Assembly (NCBI RefSeq): GCF_000092865.1
Contig: NC_014151.1
Coordinates: 434,001 to 498,000, forward strand
DNA length: 64,000 nt
From: Cellulomonas flavigena DSM 20109
GTDB lineage: Bacteria > Actinomycetota > Actinomycetes > Actinomycetales > Cellulomonadaceae
Direction: 5' to 3'
The translations under genes were made by a program, and so were the position numbers. The notes under the pieces were generated by a model. It was not told where the DNA came from. It ran no database searches and saw nothing but the letters and a program-made list of their open reading frames with translations. This document shows positions 43,094-54,125 of this stretch, one piece after another (position 1 is the stretch's first letter; the number at the start of each line of letters is the position of its first letter).

Positions 43094-45210
43094 AGCTGAC
43101 GGGGCTGGACTACCACGCCCTCAACGCGATGCTCAACCTGTACGACGCGGACGGGAAGATCCAGTTCGACGCCGACCGCCAGGCTGCGCGCGAGTACTTC
43201 CTGCAGCACGTCAACCAGAACACGGTCTTCTTCCACGACCTGGACGAGAAGCTCGACTACCTGGTCGAGAACAAGTACTACGACCCGGCGGTGCTCGCGC
43301 AGTACGACCGTGCGTTCATCAAGTCGCTGTTCCAGTACGCGTACTCGAAGAAGTTCCGCTTCCAGACGTTCCTCGGCGCCTTCAAGTACTACACCTCGTA
43401 CACGCTGAAGACGTTCGACGGCAAGCGGTACCTCGAGCGCTTCGAGGACCGGGTCTGCATGGTGGCGCTCGCGCTGGCCGAGGGCGACCAGGACTTCGCG
43501 ATGAACCTCGTCGACGAGATCGTCTCGGGGCGCTTCCAGCCGGCGACGCCGACGTTCCTCAACCTCGGCAAGGCGCAGCGCGGCGAGCCCGTGTCCTGCT
43601 TCCTGCTGCGCATCGAGGACAACATGGAGTCCATCGCGCGCGGCATCAACTCCGCCCTGCAGCTGTCGAAGCGCGGCGGCGGCGTGGCGCTGCTGCTGTC
43701 GAACATCCGCGAGCACGGCGCCCCGATCAAGCACATCGAGAACCAGTCGTCCGGCGTCATCCCCGTCATGAAGCTGCTCGAGGACTCGTTCTCGTACGCC
43801 AACCAGCTCGGTGCCCGCCAGGGCGCCGGTGCCGTGTACCTGCACGCGCACCACCCGGACATCTACCGCTTCCTCGACACCAAGCGCGAGAACGCGGACG
43901 AGAAGATCCGCATCAAGACCCTCTCGCTGGGCGTCGTCATCCCGGACATCACGTTCGAGCTGGCGAAGAAGAACGAGCCCATGTACCTCTTCTCGCCGTA
44001 CGACGTCGAGCGCGTGTACGGCGTGCCGTTCGCCGACGTGAACGTCACCGAGAAGTACTACGAGATGGTCGACGACAAGCGGATCCGCAAGACCAAGATC
44101 AACGCGCGCGAGTTCTTCCAGACCCTCGCCGAGATCCAGTTCGAGTCCGGCTACCCGTACGTCATGTTCGAGGACACGGTGAACCGCGCCAACCCGATCG
44201 AGGGCAAGATCACGCACTCGAACCTGTGCTCGGAGATCCTGCAGGTCTCGACGCCGTCGACCTTCAACGAGGACCTCTCGTACGACCACGTCGGCCGCGA
44301 CATCTCCTGCAACCTCGGCTCGATGAACATCGCGCTGTCGATGGACTCCCCGGACCTGGGCAAGACCGTCGAGACCGCGATCCGTGCGCTGACGGCCGTC
44401 TCCGACCAGACGAACATCGAGTCGGTGCCGTCGATCAAGAGGGCCAACGCCGGCGGGCACGCCATCGGCCTCGGGCAGATGAACCTGCACGGCTACCTGG
44501 CGCGCGAGCGGATCTTCTACGGCTCCGACGAGGGCCTGGACTTCACGAACATCTACTTCTACACGGTCGCGTACCACGCGATCCGTGCGTCGAACCTGCT
44601 CGCGCAGGAGCGCAAGGCGTCGTTCTTCGGCTTCGAGAGGTCGGCGTACGCGACGGGTGAGTACTTCACCAAGTACGTCGAGAAGGAGTGGAAGCCGCGC
44701 ACGGCGCGGGTCCAGGCGCTGTTCGACGAGGCCGGGGTGCACATCCCGACGCAGGACGACTGGCGCGAGCTGGCAGAGCTGGTGCGGGTCCACGGCCTGT
44801 ACAACCAGAACCTGCAGGCGGTGCCGCCGACGGGCTCGATCTCCTACATCAACCACTCGACGAGCTCGATCCACCCGATCGCGTCGAAGATCGAGATCCG
44901 CAAGGAGGGCAAGATCGGGCGCGTCTACTACCCGGCGCCCTTCATGACGAACGACAACCTGGAGTACTACCAGGACGCGTACGAGATCGGCTTCGAGAAG
45001 GTCATCGACACGTACGCCGAGGCGACGCAGCACGTCGACCAGGGCCTGTCGCTCACCCTCTTCTTCAAGGACACCGCCACGACCCGCGACCTCAACAAGG
45101 CGCAGATCTACGCGTGGAAGAAGGGCATCAAGACCATCTACTACATCCGCCTGCGGCAGATGGCGCTGCAGGGGACTGAGGTGGAAAATTGCGTCAGCTG
45201 CATGCTGTGA
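43051..45210 (+). CDS. nrdE: class Ib ribonucleotide reductase alpha subunit NrdE
   Basis: This 719-residue catalytic subunit reduces ribonucleoside diphosphates. The sequence contains [20 protein letters not shown] at the N-terminus, [29 protein letters not shown] (radical Cys) and [14 protein letters not shown]. Near the C-terminus [19 protein letters not shown] is followed by the redox tail CVSCML. It lacks the N-terminal ATP-cone, as is normal for NrdE. The ATG at 43051 gives an overlap with nrdI; the exact start is uncertain by a few codons. Unusually, the nrdF gene does not follow directly: an endonuclease gene lies between them. Confidence 0.97.
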   Translation: MGKILAATVADTRVELTGLDYHALNAMLNLYDADGKIQFDADRQAAREYFLQHVNQNTVFFHDLDEKLDYLVENKYYDPAVLAQYDRAFIKSLFQYAYSKKFRFQTFLGAFKYYTSYTLKTFDGKRYLERFEDRVCMVALALAEGDQDFAMNLVDEIVSGRFQPATPTFLNLGKAQRGEPVSCFLLRIEDNMESIARGINSALQLSKRGGGVALLLSNIREHGAPIKHIENQSSGVIPVMKLLEDSFSYANQLGARQGAGAVYLHAHHPDIYRFLDTKRENADEKIRIKTLSLGVVIPDITFELAKKNEPMYLFSPYDVERVYGVPFADVNVTEKYYEMVDDKRIRKTKINAREFFQTLAEIQFESGYPYVMFEDTVNRANPIEGKITHSNLCSEILQVSTPSTFNEDLSYDHVGRDISCNLGSMNIALSMDSPDLGKTVETAIRALTAVSDQTNIESVPSIKRANAGGHAIGLGQMNLHGYLARERIFYGSDEGLDFTNIYFYTVAYHAIRASNLLAQERKASFFGFERSAYATGEYFTKYVEKEWKPRTARVQALFDEAGVHIPTQDDWRELAELVRVHGLYNQNLQAVPPTGSISYINHSTSSIHPIASKIEIRKEGKIGRVYYPAPFMTNDNLEYYQDAYEIGFEKVIDTYAEATQHVDQGLSLTLFFKDTATTRDLNKAQIYAWKKGIKTIYYIRLRQMALQGTEVENCVSCML

Positions 45211-45223
45211 CGATTGTTCGGCG

Positions 45224-46995
<1,772 letters not shown>

Positions 46996-47013
46996 TCCCG
47001 CCGCACGCGACGT

Positions 47014-47048
47014 GAGTGGTTGCCGTCGACACGCGACGGCAATCACTC
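47014..47048 (+). terminator. terminator of the nrd operon
   Basis: Arms GAGTGGTTGCCGTCG (47014-47028) and 47034-47048 pair over 15 bp with one G-U, with a 5-nt loop, beginning 19 nt after the nrdF stop. There is no U-tract, but the stem is strong. Confidence 0.85.
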
Positions 47049-47171
47049 ATGTCGTGCCGAGTCCCGCACCAGGGACCTTCGGCCCATGACGAGCAGATGG
47101 CACGCGACGAGCCTGGGATGAGCGGGAGCGGCGCGCGCCTGCGTGCCGTGGCCCCGCGGCGAGGGGGAGCC

Positions 47172-48038
47172 ATGACCAGCTACGAGCAGCAGATCACGGA
47201 TCGGGTCGCACTCCTGCGTGGCCAGCTCGACGACCCGGCGGTCGGGCAGGCACCGGAAGATGCCGTGCGGGCGGCCCGGACCACGGCGGCCGTCATCGAC
47301 CGTGAGGTGAGTCGGCTGGTGACCCGCGCGCGAGGCCAGCTCCCGCTCTGGCCGTGGAACACCCTCCCGGACCGGGCGTGGCCACGGCTTCACGACTGGG
47401 AGGAGTCCAACGAGAAGGTCCTCCCGCTGCCCGTCGTCGAGGACGATGTGGAACGCCACCTCGAGCGGGAGCCGGACCGTCGGGTCCAGGCGGCACTCCG
47501 GAAGAAGCTCGACAAGGCCTCCCGCCTGCCCGAGCCCGAGCGGAGACAGCCGCTCCTCAACGTGCTCGACCGGCTGCACGAGCGCTCCGAGCACCGGCAT
47601 GTCGCGGCCCGGTCTTGGGCTCGCGGCGCGCTCGTCATGAGCGGTGCCGTCATCATCACGGCAAGCGCCCTCCTCGCGCTGGCCGTGCCGTTGCTCCCCG
47701 GCGACGACGCACGGTGGGTCACGGCTACCGTCCTCGCCCTCGGGATGGTCGGGGCACTCGTCAGCGGGTACCGCACGTTGTACCTTCGCCGCGACCCGGT
47801 CCCGGAGTCCTACTGGTTCGACCCCGCCCCGACGCTCATGGTTCTGAGGACCGCAATGGGCTTGCTCGCGGGCTACACCGCTGCGCTCCTCGTCGCGGTG
47901 GGCGTGGTGAACCTTGCCGGCTCCGCCACGGTCGGTGTGCTTCCACTCGCAGCAGCCGCACTCGTCGGCGGCTTCGCGCAGGAGCGGCTCGCACGTCATC
48001 TCGACCGTCAAGGTGCGAAGTTCTTCCCGGCCCCATGA
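47172..48038 (+). CDS. hypothetical membrane protein
   Basis: This 288-residue protein starts at ATG 47172 after GAGGGGGAG. The N-terminal 155 residues are soluble, charged and helical (TAAVIDREVSRLVTRARGQL, DDVERHLEREPDRRVQAALR). Four hydrophobic segments follow, at about residues 156-178, 184-200, 220-245 and 250-268, and a short basic tail. No catalytic motif was recognised. It is monocistronic, following the nrd terminator. Confidence 0.65.
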   Translation: MTSYEQQITDRVALLRGQLDDPAVGQAPEDAVRAARTTAAVIDREVSRLVTRARGQLPLWPWNTLPDRAWPRLHDWEESNEKVLPLPVVEDDVERHLEREPDRRVQAALRKKLDKASRLPEPERRQPLLNVLDRLHERSEHRHVAARSWARGALVMSGAVIITASALLALAVPLLPGDDARWVTATVLALGMVGALVSGYRTLYLRRDPVPESYWFDPAPTLMVLRTAMGLLAGYTAALLVAVGVVNLAGSATVGVLPLAAAALVGGFAQERLARHLDRQGAKFFPAP

Positions 48039-48283
48039 GCGCCGCACTCCGCCCTACGTCCGGCCCTCCCCGGATCGGAGAGCCCGGCTGGGCGCGGTCG
48101 TTCTCGCGCTCGTCAGCCCAGCGCATCTGAATGCCGCGCTGCGCGTGCGGCACGTCATTCGCGCGTGCTTGATGCGTCGAGGTCGTCGGGAGCCGTCGCG
48201 CGCTGACGGGCGGTGCCGCGGGCCGCAGGTGTGGAGCGTCGTGGTCGCCAGGCTGGCGCGACGCTTCACACCCGTCGGTCCGC

Positions 48284-48652
48284 TCAGGGAGCCGGGTGAT
48301 CGTCCTGGAGCATCACCGGTGACGCGTGGATGCACATCATGCGCAGGTCGCCGTCGCCGGTGTTGGTGAAGGCGTGCCAGGTGTCGGGCGGCACGACCGT
48401 GGTGTCACCTGCGTGGGCCACCACGTCCTCGTCGCCGATGCGGATCGTCGCCTCGCCCTCGAGCACCGACCACGTCTCGGTGTACGGGTGCCGGTGCAGC
48501 GCGGGGCCCTCGCCGGGGTTGCTGATCACGAGGAAGAAGCTCACCCCCGACCCGTGGTCCTTCCCCTCGAACCGCAGGGTGCGGCCACCGGGCAGCCGCA
48601 GCTGCTCGGCGGGGATGACGACCGGTCCGGCTCCCTGGTGAGGCTCTGTCAC
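48284..48652 (-). CDS. cupin-domain protein
   Basis: This 122-residue single cupin was started at GTG 48652. The two cupin motifs are visible: GPALHRHPYTETWSVLEGEATIRIG (G-x5-H-x-H-x3,4-E-x6-G) and HAGDTTVVPPDTWHAFTNTGDGDL (G-x5-P-x-G-x2-H-x3-N-like). The His residues should bind a metal. The substrate is unknown; such small cupins are often dioxygenase-like or sugar isomerase-like. It ends near a region without genes (48039-48283). Confidence 0.8.
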   Translation of the reverse strand: MTEPHQGAGPVVIPAEQLRLPGGRTLRFEGKDHGSGVSFFLVISNPGEGPALHRHPYTETWSVLEGEATIRIGDEDVVAHAGDTTVVPPDTWHAFTNTGDGDLRMMCIHASPVMLQDDHPAP

Positions 48653-48690
48653 GTCGTTCCCTCTCGTGTCGGTGCGTGCGGCGGCAGGGA

Positions 48691-49143
48691 TCACCCACCG
48701 CCCTCCGAGCAGTCGCTGCCGCTGTAGCAGACGGGGCCCAGGTTCGCCGGGCGCGGCTCGGGCTCCCGCTCCCACCGGTCGTTCGGGACCGGGAACAGGG
48801 CGACGACGACCACGCCCGCCAGCGTCAGCACCAACGCCAGCACGCTCAGCCCGAGCCGCCCGCGCGCGATCGCCGCCGCGGTGCCGGCCAGGAGCAGCGT
48901 GAGGCAGGCGGTGGCCGTCACGACGTACCGCGTGGCCTGATCCGGCGTCGCCACCTCGACGTCACCGAAGAAGACGAAGTAGGTGGCCAGGTACTGGAAG
49001 AACAGCAGGACGGCCAGCAGGCTGCCCACGGTCAGGCACAGGCCCGCGACGAGGCGCGGGACCCGCCCTCGGCGCTGCAGGCGCGTGGCGCCCGGCGGGC
49101 GCTCGAGCGACGGGGAGCTCTCACCGTTCAACGTGTCCGTCAT
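48691..49143 (-). CDS. hypothetical membrane protein
   Basis: This 150-residue protein has three predicted membrane helices, at about residues 31-52, 70-92 and 97-118. A basic cytoplasmic N-terminus (RLQRRGRVPR) and an outside C-terminus with two Cys (VCYSGSDCSEGGG) are visible. No family was recognised. It is upstream of and co-oriented with the cupin gene, 38 bp away, so they may share a transcript. Confidence 0.6.
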   Translation of the reverse strand: MTDTLNGESSPSLERPPGATRLQRRGRVPRLVAGLCLTVGSLLAVLLFFQYLATYFVFFGDVEVATPDQATRYVVTATACLTLLLAGTAAAIARGRLGLSVLALVLTLAGVVVVALFPVPNDRWEREPEPRPANLGPVCYSGSDCSEGGG

Positions 49144-49290
49144 GGCGGCCTCCGGAAGTGGTCACCCGAGTCTGGCACGGTGACGGGCCCAGGCCGCCCG
49201 GTGAGCGCCCGGCGCGAGCGGCGGCTCCAGCGGGGCGTACCGGCGTAGCCTCGGGGCGAGTCCGGTTCGTCCGACGTCGAGGAGTCACTC

Positions 49291-50187
49291 ATGGCACCCG
49301 CACTGCCCGCGCTCGTCAGCCCCGAGCTGCTGCGCACCACGCTCGAGGCGTCGACCGCCTCCGTCGTCGTGCTCGACGCGACCACGGCCCTCGCCATGCA
49401 CGGCGACCTCGAGCCGTACACGGCCGAGCCGCTGCGCGACGCCTACCTCGAGGGGCACGTGCCGGGGGCGGGATTCGTCGACGTCACGCACGAGCTGTCG
49501 GACACGGCCGCGGAGCAGCTGTTCACCCTCCCCGCGCCCGAGGCCCTGGCCGCGGCGTTCGGGGCGGTCGGCGTCGGGGACGACACGCACGTCGTCGTCT
49601 ACGACAACGTGGGCAACGCGTGGGCGACCCGCGTGTGGTGGCTGCTGCGGTGGCTGGGCCACGACGCGGTGTCGGTGCTCGACGGCGGGCTCGGCGCGTG
49701 GCGGGCGGCGGGGCTGCCGGTCGCGACGGGCGGTGAGGACGACGCGGCGCTGCGGGCGACCCCGCGCACGCTGACCCCGCACGTGCGCCCGGAGCTGCTG
49801 GCGACGACGTCGCAGGTGGCCGAGCTGTCGGCCGGCGCGACGCCGGGTGTGCTGGTCAACGCGCTCGACCCCGAGACGTTCCGCGGCGAGCAGTCGGTGT
49901 GCCCGTACCCGCGCCGCGGCCGCATCCCCGGCAGCGTGAACCTGCCGCTGTTCGAGCTGCTCGACCCGGAGACCGGGCGCCTGCTGCCCGTCGCGAGCCT
50001 GCGCGACCGGCTTCAGGCCGGCGGTGTGCTGGGGGCCGAGCGGGCCGTCACCTACTGCGGCGGCGGCATCGCCGCGACCGTGCCGGCGTTCGCGGCGTTC
50101 GTCGTCGACGGCACCGAGGTCGCCGTATACGACGGCTCCCTCTCCGAGTGGACCTCGGACGAGGCGCGCCCGGTCGAGGTCGGCTGA
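49291..50187 (+). CDS. sseA: thiosulfate/3-mercaptopyruvate sulfurtransferase (two rhodanese domains)
   Basis: This 298-residue tandem rhodanese has an inactive N-terminal domain (residues 1-140, with YLEGHVPGAGFVDVTHELSD and VVVYDNVGNAWATRVWWLLRWLGH). The catalytic C-terminal domain has RGRIPGSVNLPLFELLDPETG and the active-site loop AVTYCGGGIAATVPAF with the persulfide Cys. CGGGIAA resembles the CGGG/CGSGVTA loops of SseA-type enzymes. It transfers sulfur from 3-mercaptopyruvate or thiosulfate to thiols or cyanide. Monocistronic, ended by a perfect hairpin at 50210. Confidence 0.9.
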   Translation: MAPALPALVSPELLRTTLEASTASVVVLDATTALAMHGDLEPYTAEPLRDAYLEGHVPGAGFVDVTHELSDTAAEQLFTLPAPEALAAAFGAVGVGDDTHVVVYDNVGNAWATRVWWLLRWLGHDAVSVLDGGLGAWRAAGLPVATGGEDDAALRATPRTLTPHVRPELLATTSQVAELSAGATPGVLVNALDPETFRGEQSVCPYPRRGRIPGSVNLPLFELLDPETGRLLPVASLRDRLQAGGVLGAERAVTYCGGGIAATVPAFAAFVVDGTEVAVYDGSLSEWTSDEARPVEVG

Positions 50188-50209
50188 CGGCCGGCGCACC
50201 ACCGTCGAC

Positions 50210-50257
50210 CAAGGACTTCTGCCGCTGCTGAGATCCCGGGAGCGGCAGAAGTCCTTG
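50210..50257. terminator. bidirectional terminator between sseA and the GH43 gene
   Basis: Arms CAAGGACTTCTGCCGCT (50210-50226) and 50241-50257 form a perfect 17-bp stem with a 14-nt loop between two converging genes. A close relative occurs at 54065-54112, suggesting a conserved terminator sequence in this genome. Confidence 0.9.
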
Positions 50258-50267
50258 CTCGTCGCCC

Positions 50268-52124
50268 TCAGCGCTGCCGGCTCCACTGCATCGTGGCCGC
50301 CGACGTGCACGTGCGCTGCTCCAGCGGGGCGCTGTCGGCCGTCGACGCGTTGACGACGCCCACGCACCGGCCGCTGCTCCGGTTCACCAGCTGCTCGTAG
50401 CCGTCACCCGTCGACCGCCACTGGAACTGCTGGTTGGCGTTGCTGTGGCACGTGTACTGGATGAGCCGCGCGCCGTCGGCGGTGGACGCACCGCTGACGT
50501 CGAGGCACTTGCCGCTGTGGACGGAGCGCACGGTGCCGTAGCCGCCGCCGGCGTCCACCACCTGCCAGCGCTGCCACGGCTGGCCGTTGCTCGCGTACTG
50601 GCCGACCACCGCGAGATCGTCGCGGTTGGGCCACTGCACGTCCATCACCTTGCCGCTCGCGCGGTTGACGATCCGCACCTCGCCGGACGGCGGGGTGGTC
50701 GGTGACGGCGTCGGGGTCGGCGACGACGACGGCGTGGGCGTCGGTGTCGGCGTCGCACCCCCGTCGCGCGTGAACTGCCAGCTCCCGACGTTGAACAGCT
50801 CACCGCTGCCGCCCGCGAACCGCAGCACCAGGTCACGCGTGCCCGTCGCACCCGAGACCGGGCACGTCACCGTCGTCCACGCCTGCCACCCGCCCGTGCC
50901 CGGCACGGTGCACGTGCCGACCACCGGCCCGGAGGCGCTGTCGAGCCGGACCTCGATGCGCCCGCCGCTCGTTGCTGACGCGACGCGTGCCGAGAACGCC
51001 GCCGCCCCCGACCCGAACGCGACGCCCTTCACCCGCACCCAGTCGCCGTTCGAGATGAACGCGAGGTTCAGGCCGCCCTCGGTGGCGGCCTCGGTCTCGA
51101 CGCCGCTCGCCCAGGCCGTCGTCTCGGCCTGCTGCGTGACGTACGGGTCGAGCGGCTCGACCTGCGCCGGCCCCGCGGTCGTCATGTTCATCCGGGGGAT
51201 GGACCCGTCCGCGCCGTAGGCGAACTGCTCGACCGCCACCGACCGCGTGAACCCGCCCCCGCCCGGCAACGCGCCGGAGTGGTAGAAGAAGTATGACCTG
51301 CCGCGGTAGTCGATCACGCCGGGGTGGTTGGTGAAGCTGGTGCCCTGCGCAGGCATGACGACGCCGCGGTACGTCCACGGGCCGGTCGGCCCGGGCGCCG
51401 TCGAGTAGCCGATGAACTCGCTGCAGCACGCGCCGGCGAACACGTTGTAGTACGTGGCGCCCCGCTTGTAGACCCACGGTCCCTCCTCGTAGAGGGTGGG
51501 CCGGTTGGCGACGTTGCCCGGGCGGGACCCGTAGCCCGCGGTCGTCAGCTGGATCCGGGTGGGGCTGCCGGCCAGCGACACCATGTCCCGGTTGAGCCGG
51601 GCGACCCACAGGTTCGGGTTGCCGTAGTACAGGTACGCCTGGCCGTCGTCGTCGATCATCACGCTCGGGTCGATCTCCGCGTTGTCGACCAGCGGGCGGC
51701 CGATCGCGTCGCGGAACGGCCCCGTCGGGCTGTCGGACACCCCGACACCGATGGCCTGCCCGCCGCCGCGCTTGACGACGGGCACGTAGAAGAAGAACTT
51801 CCCGTCCCGCTCGACGACCTGCCCGGCCCAGGCGTCGGCCTGCGCCCAGGAGAACGTCGCCAGGCTCATGGGGGAGCCGTGGTCGGTCCAGTTCGCCATG
51901 TCGGTCGTCGAGAAGACGCGCCAGTCGCGCATCGTGAACCACGTCGAGCCGTCCTCGTCGTGCGTCGTGTAGACGTACAGGCGGCCGTCGTGGACGAGCG
52001 GCGCGGGGTCGGCCGTGTAGATCGTCTGGACGATCGGGTTGTCGGCCTGCGCCGGGACGGCGAGGGCGACGGGCACGAGCAGGGCCGCGGCCGCCAGCGC
52101 GGCCACCCGCCACCGGCGGTTCAC
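50268..52124 (-). CDS. secreted GH43 glycosidase with CBM6 and ricin-type (CBM13) domain
   Basis: This 618-residue protein starts at GTG 52124 and has a Sec signal peptide ending near AVPAQA. The GH43 five-blade propeller shows YTADPAPLVHDGRLYVYTTHDED (catalytic base Asp), NAEIDPSVMIDDDGQAYLYYG (pKa-modulating Asp) and NRPTLYEEGPWVYKRG (acid Glu). A CBM6-like beta-sandwich follows (QQAETTAWASGVETE, FISNGDWVRVKGV), then a Pro/Thr linker and a CBM13 trefoil with QxW repeats. It likely removes arabinose or xylose units from plant polysaccharides outside the cell. Its start overlaps the GH27 stop (GTGA), so the pair is coupled. Confidence 0.92.
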   Translation of the reverse strand: MNRRWRVAALAAAALLVPVALAVPAQADNPIVQTIYTADPAPLVHDGRLYVYTTHDEDGSTWFTMRDWRVFSTTDMANWTDHGSPMSLATFSWAQADAWAGQVVERDGKFFFYVPVVKRGGGQAIGVGVSDSPTGPFRDAIGRPLVDNAEIDPSVMIDDDGQAYLYYGNPNLWVARLNRDMVSLAGSPTRIQLTTAGYGSRPGNVANRPTLYEEGPWVYKRGATYYNVFAGACCSEFIGYSTAPGPTGPWTYRGVVMPAQGTSFTNHPGVIDYRGRSYFFYHSGALPGGGGFTRSVAVEQFAYGADGSIPRMNMTTAGPAQVEPLDPYVTQQAETTAWASGVETEAATEGGLNLAFISNGDWVRVKGVAFGSGAAAFSARVASATSGGRIEVRLDSASGPVVGTCTVPGTGGWQAWTTVTCPVSGATGTRDLVLRFAGGSGELFNVGSWQFTRDGGATPTPTPTPSSSPTPTPSPTTPPSGEVRIVNRASGKVMDVQWPNRDDLAVVGQYASNGQPWQRWQVVDAGGGYGTVRSVHSGKCLDVSGASTADGARLIQYTCHSNANQQFQWRSTGDGYEQLVNRSSGRCVGVVNASTADSAPLEQRTCTSAATMQWSRQR

Positions 52125-53827
52125 CGACGGCTCCAGACCTGGTTCGCCGAACCCGTGCAGTGCCACAGCAGCACGCCCGTGCCGTTGGCCGTGAGGTTGC
52201 GGTCCACGTCGAGGCACAGGCCCGACGCGACGCCGCGGATCGTGCCGTTCGACTGCGTGGTCCACTGCTGGTTGGTGCCGCCGTGGCAGTCGTACAGCTG
52301 GACGGCGGTGCCGGCGGACGCGCCGTTCGGGGCGTCGAGGCACCGGCCGAGCACGCGCAGCGTGGCGCCGTCGGCGGCCCAGCGCTGGTTGTCGCGCCCG
52401 TGGCAGTCCCAGATCACGGGCCGGGTGCCGTTGGTCGTCGCGCTGTTCGGCGCGTCGAGGCACCGCCCGGAGGCGGCGCTGACCAGCGCGAACGACGATC
52501 CCGGGGGCGTCGTCGGCGTGGGAGTCGGCGACGTGGTCGGCGTCGGTCCCGGGTTGCTGCCCGGCGTGACGCGGTACAGCGCCACCCCGTGCGCCGGGAC
52601 GGTCGTCGTGATGCGGTCCGACGTCTGGCCCGTCGCGCCGCTCCACACCTCGCGGTACGACGCGGTGCCGCCCGGCAGCCCGGCCTCGGCGAGGGTCGCC
52701 GAGATGCTGCGCGCGCTGTTGCCGCGGTTGAGCAGCGCGACCGCCGCGGACCCGTCGGCCAGGGGCTTGGCCCAGACCTCGGCGTCGCCGTCGTCCCGCA
52801 CCCGGTCGGCCTGACGCACGAGCGGGTCCTGGTCGATCGCCAGCACGTCACGGTTGGTGAGGACCGAGCGCACGTCGGCGCTCATGTTCCGGACGTCGTT
52901 GCCCATGATGAGGGGCGCCGAGAGCATCGCCCACATGCTCATGTGCGCGCGGTTCTCGGTGGGCGACAGGGTGCCGCGCACGCCCACCATGAGCATGTCG
53001 GGGTCGTTGTACTGCCCGGGCCGCGTCCACTCGCGCATCGGCTCGATGACGTCGAGCGCCTCGGTGATGCCGACGAAGCACCACTGGTCGGACGGCGGGC
53101 AGCCCGTCGACCAGGCGTCCTTGAGGTCCTCCGACGTGCGCCACATGTCGGCGAACGCGCCCCACCCGGAGTACCGCGGGGCCGTGTTGTCGTGGGCGCT
53201 GTTGGGGTTGATCGAGTAGACGATCGGCCGGCCGGTGGCCTTCAGGGCGTCGCCGAACCGCTTGAACAGGTCGACCTGCTCCTGGATGCTGCCGCGCGGG
53301 TCGCACCAGTCGTGCTTGACGTAGTCGACGCCCCACGACGCGAAGAGCTGCGCGTCGCGCGTCTCGTTGCCGTTGGACGACGTGCCCGGGCGGTTGTTGA
53401 AGTACTGGTCGCAGGTCTTCTCCCGCGGCGCGTGGTACAGCCCGAACTTCAGGCCCTTGGAGTGGATGTAGTCGCCGAGGGCCTTCATGCCGGACGGGAA
53501 GCGCGACGTGTGGGGCCGCAGGTTGCCGTCCGGGCCGCGGGTGTCCTGCATCCAGCAGTCGTCGACGACGACGTACTGGTAGCCCGCGGCCGCCAGGCCC
53601 GTGCTCACCATCGCGTCGGCGGTCTGCCGGATCATCTGCTCGTTGATGTTGCAGTAGAAGGTGTTCCAGGAGTTCCAGCCCAGCGGGGGCAGGGGCGCGG
53701 GCTCGTCGACGGTGGGGGCGGGTGCCGCGGCGGCGGGCGCGACGGGGGACGCGAGCGCGGGGGAGGCGAGCAGCAGGAGCGCGAGCGCGAGCGCGTGCAG
53801 CCTGCCGTGTGGACGGGTGCGGGACAC
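52121..53827 (-). CDS. secreted GH27 alpha-galactosidase / beta-L-arabinopyranosidase with CBM13
   Basis: This 568-residue protein starts at GTG 53827 after GAGGAGA and carries a signal peptide. The catalytic domain begins PPLGWNSWNTFYCNI and has YQYVVVDDCWM, GVDYVKHDWCDPRGS (nucleophile Asp) and RPGQYNDPDMLMVGVRG (acid/base Asp), then an antiparallel C-terminal domain. After a Thr/Pro linker, a CBM13 trefoil shows CLDAPN/NQRWAA-type repeats. It releases alpha-galactose or beta-L-arabinopyranose from side chains and would act together with the coupled GH43 enzyme. Palindromes at 53972 and 54029 lie upstream of its start. Confidence 0.93.
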   Translation of the reverse strand: MSRTRPHGRLHALALALLLLASPALASPVAPAAAAPAPTVDEPAPLPPLGWNSWNTFYCNINEQMIRQTADAMVSTGLAAAGYQYVVVDDCWMQDTRGPDGNLRPHTSRFPSGMKALGDYIHSKGLKFGLYHAPREKTCDQYFNNRPGTSSNGNETRDAQLFASWGVDYVKHDWCDPRGSIQEQVDLFKRFGDALKATGRPIVYSINPNSAHDNTAPRYSGWGAFADMWRTSEDLKDAWSTGCPPSDQWCFVGITEALDVIEPMREWTRPGQYNDPDMLMVGVRGTLSPTENRAHMSMWAMLSAPLIMGNDVRNMSADVRSVLTNRDVLAIDQDPLVRQADRVRDDGDAEVWAKPLADGSAAVALLNRGNSARSISATLAEAGLPGGTASYREVWSGATGQTSDRITTTVPAHGVALYRVTPGSNPGPTPTTSPTPTPTTPPGSSFALVSAASGRCLDAPNSATTNGTRPVIWDCHGRDNQRWAADGATLRVLGRCLDAPNGASAGTAVQLYDCHGGTNQQWTTQSNGTIRGVASGLCLDVDRNLTANGTGVLLWHCTGSANQVWSRR

Positions 53828-53971
53828 GGAGGTCTCCTCGGCGGACGTGGCCCGAGCGGGCCGGGTCGACCCCCCGGGCGGCGGTGCCCGGCGGGTGTCA
53901 CGACCGCGGTGCGTCGGGGGCTGCGCCGGGTGCCCGACGTCGTCGTCGGGTGGGTGCACTGCTCCGCGGCC

Positions 53972-53983
53972 GTGAACGTTCAC
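53972..53983. promoter_or_regulatory. LacI-type palindromic operator of the GH27-GH43 operon
   Basis: GTGAACGTTCAC is a perfect 12-bp palindrome with a central CG, typical of LacI-family sites, 145 bp upstream of the GH27 start. No LacI gene is present in the window, so the regulator would act from elsewhere. Confidence 0.65.
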
Positions 53984-54028
53984 AACGTGCAGCTCGAGGC
54001 TCGTCCCGCGCGCGCGGCCCCGTCCAGT

Positions 54029-54040
54029 GCCGAAACCTTT
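54029..54040. promoter_or_regulatory. possible second operator upstream of the GH27 gene
   Basis: CGAAACCTTTCG is a dyad of CGAAA/TTTCG around CC-T, 46 bp upstream of the palindrome at 53972. CGAAA-type half sites are frequent in LacI-family glycosidase operators. The assignment is by pattern only. Confidence 0.5.
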
Positions 54041-54064
54041 CGCGGCCGTCCGCAGATCGCTGAA

Positions 54065-54112
54065 CAAGGCCTTCCGCCGCTGATGACGGCGCGGTAGCGG
54101 CAGAAGGCCTTG
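54065..54112. terminator. hairpin terminator after helR
   Basis: Arms CAAGGCCTTCCGCCGCT (54065-54081) and 54096-54112 pair with one mismatch around a 14-nt loop. It follows the helR stop by 14 bp. The sequence is nearly the same as the hairpin at 50210-50257. Confidence 0.85.
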
Positions 54113-54125
54113 CCCGGCGCAGCAG

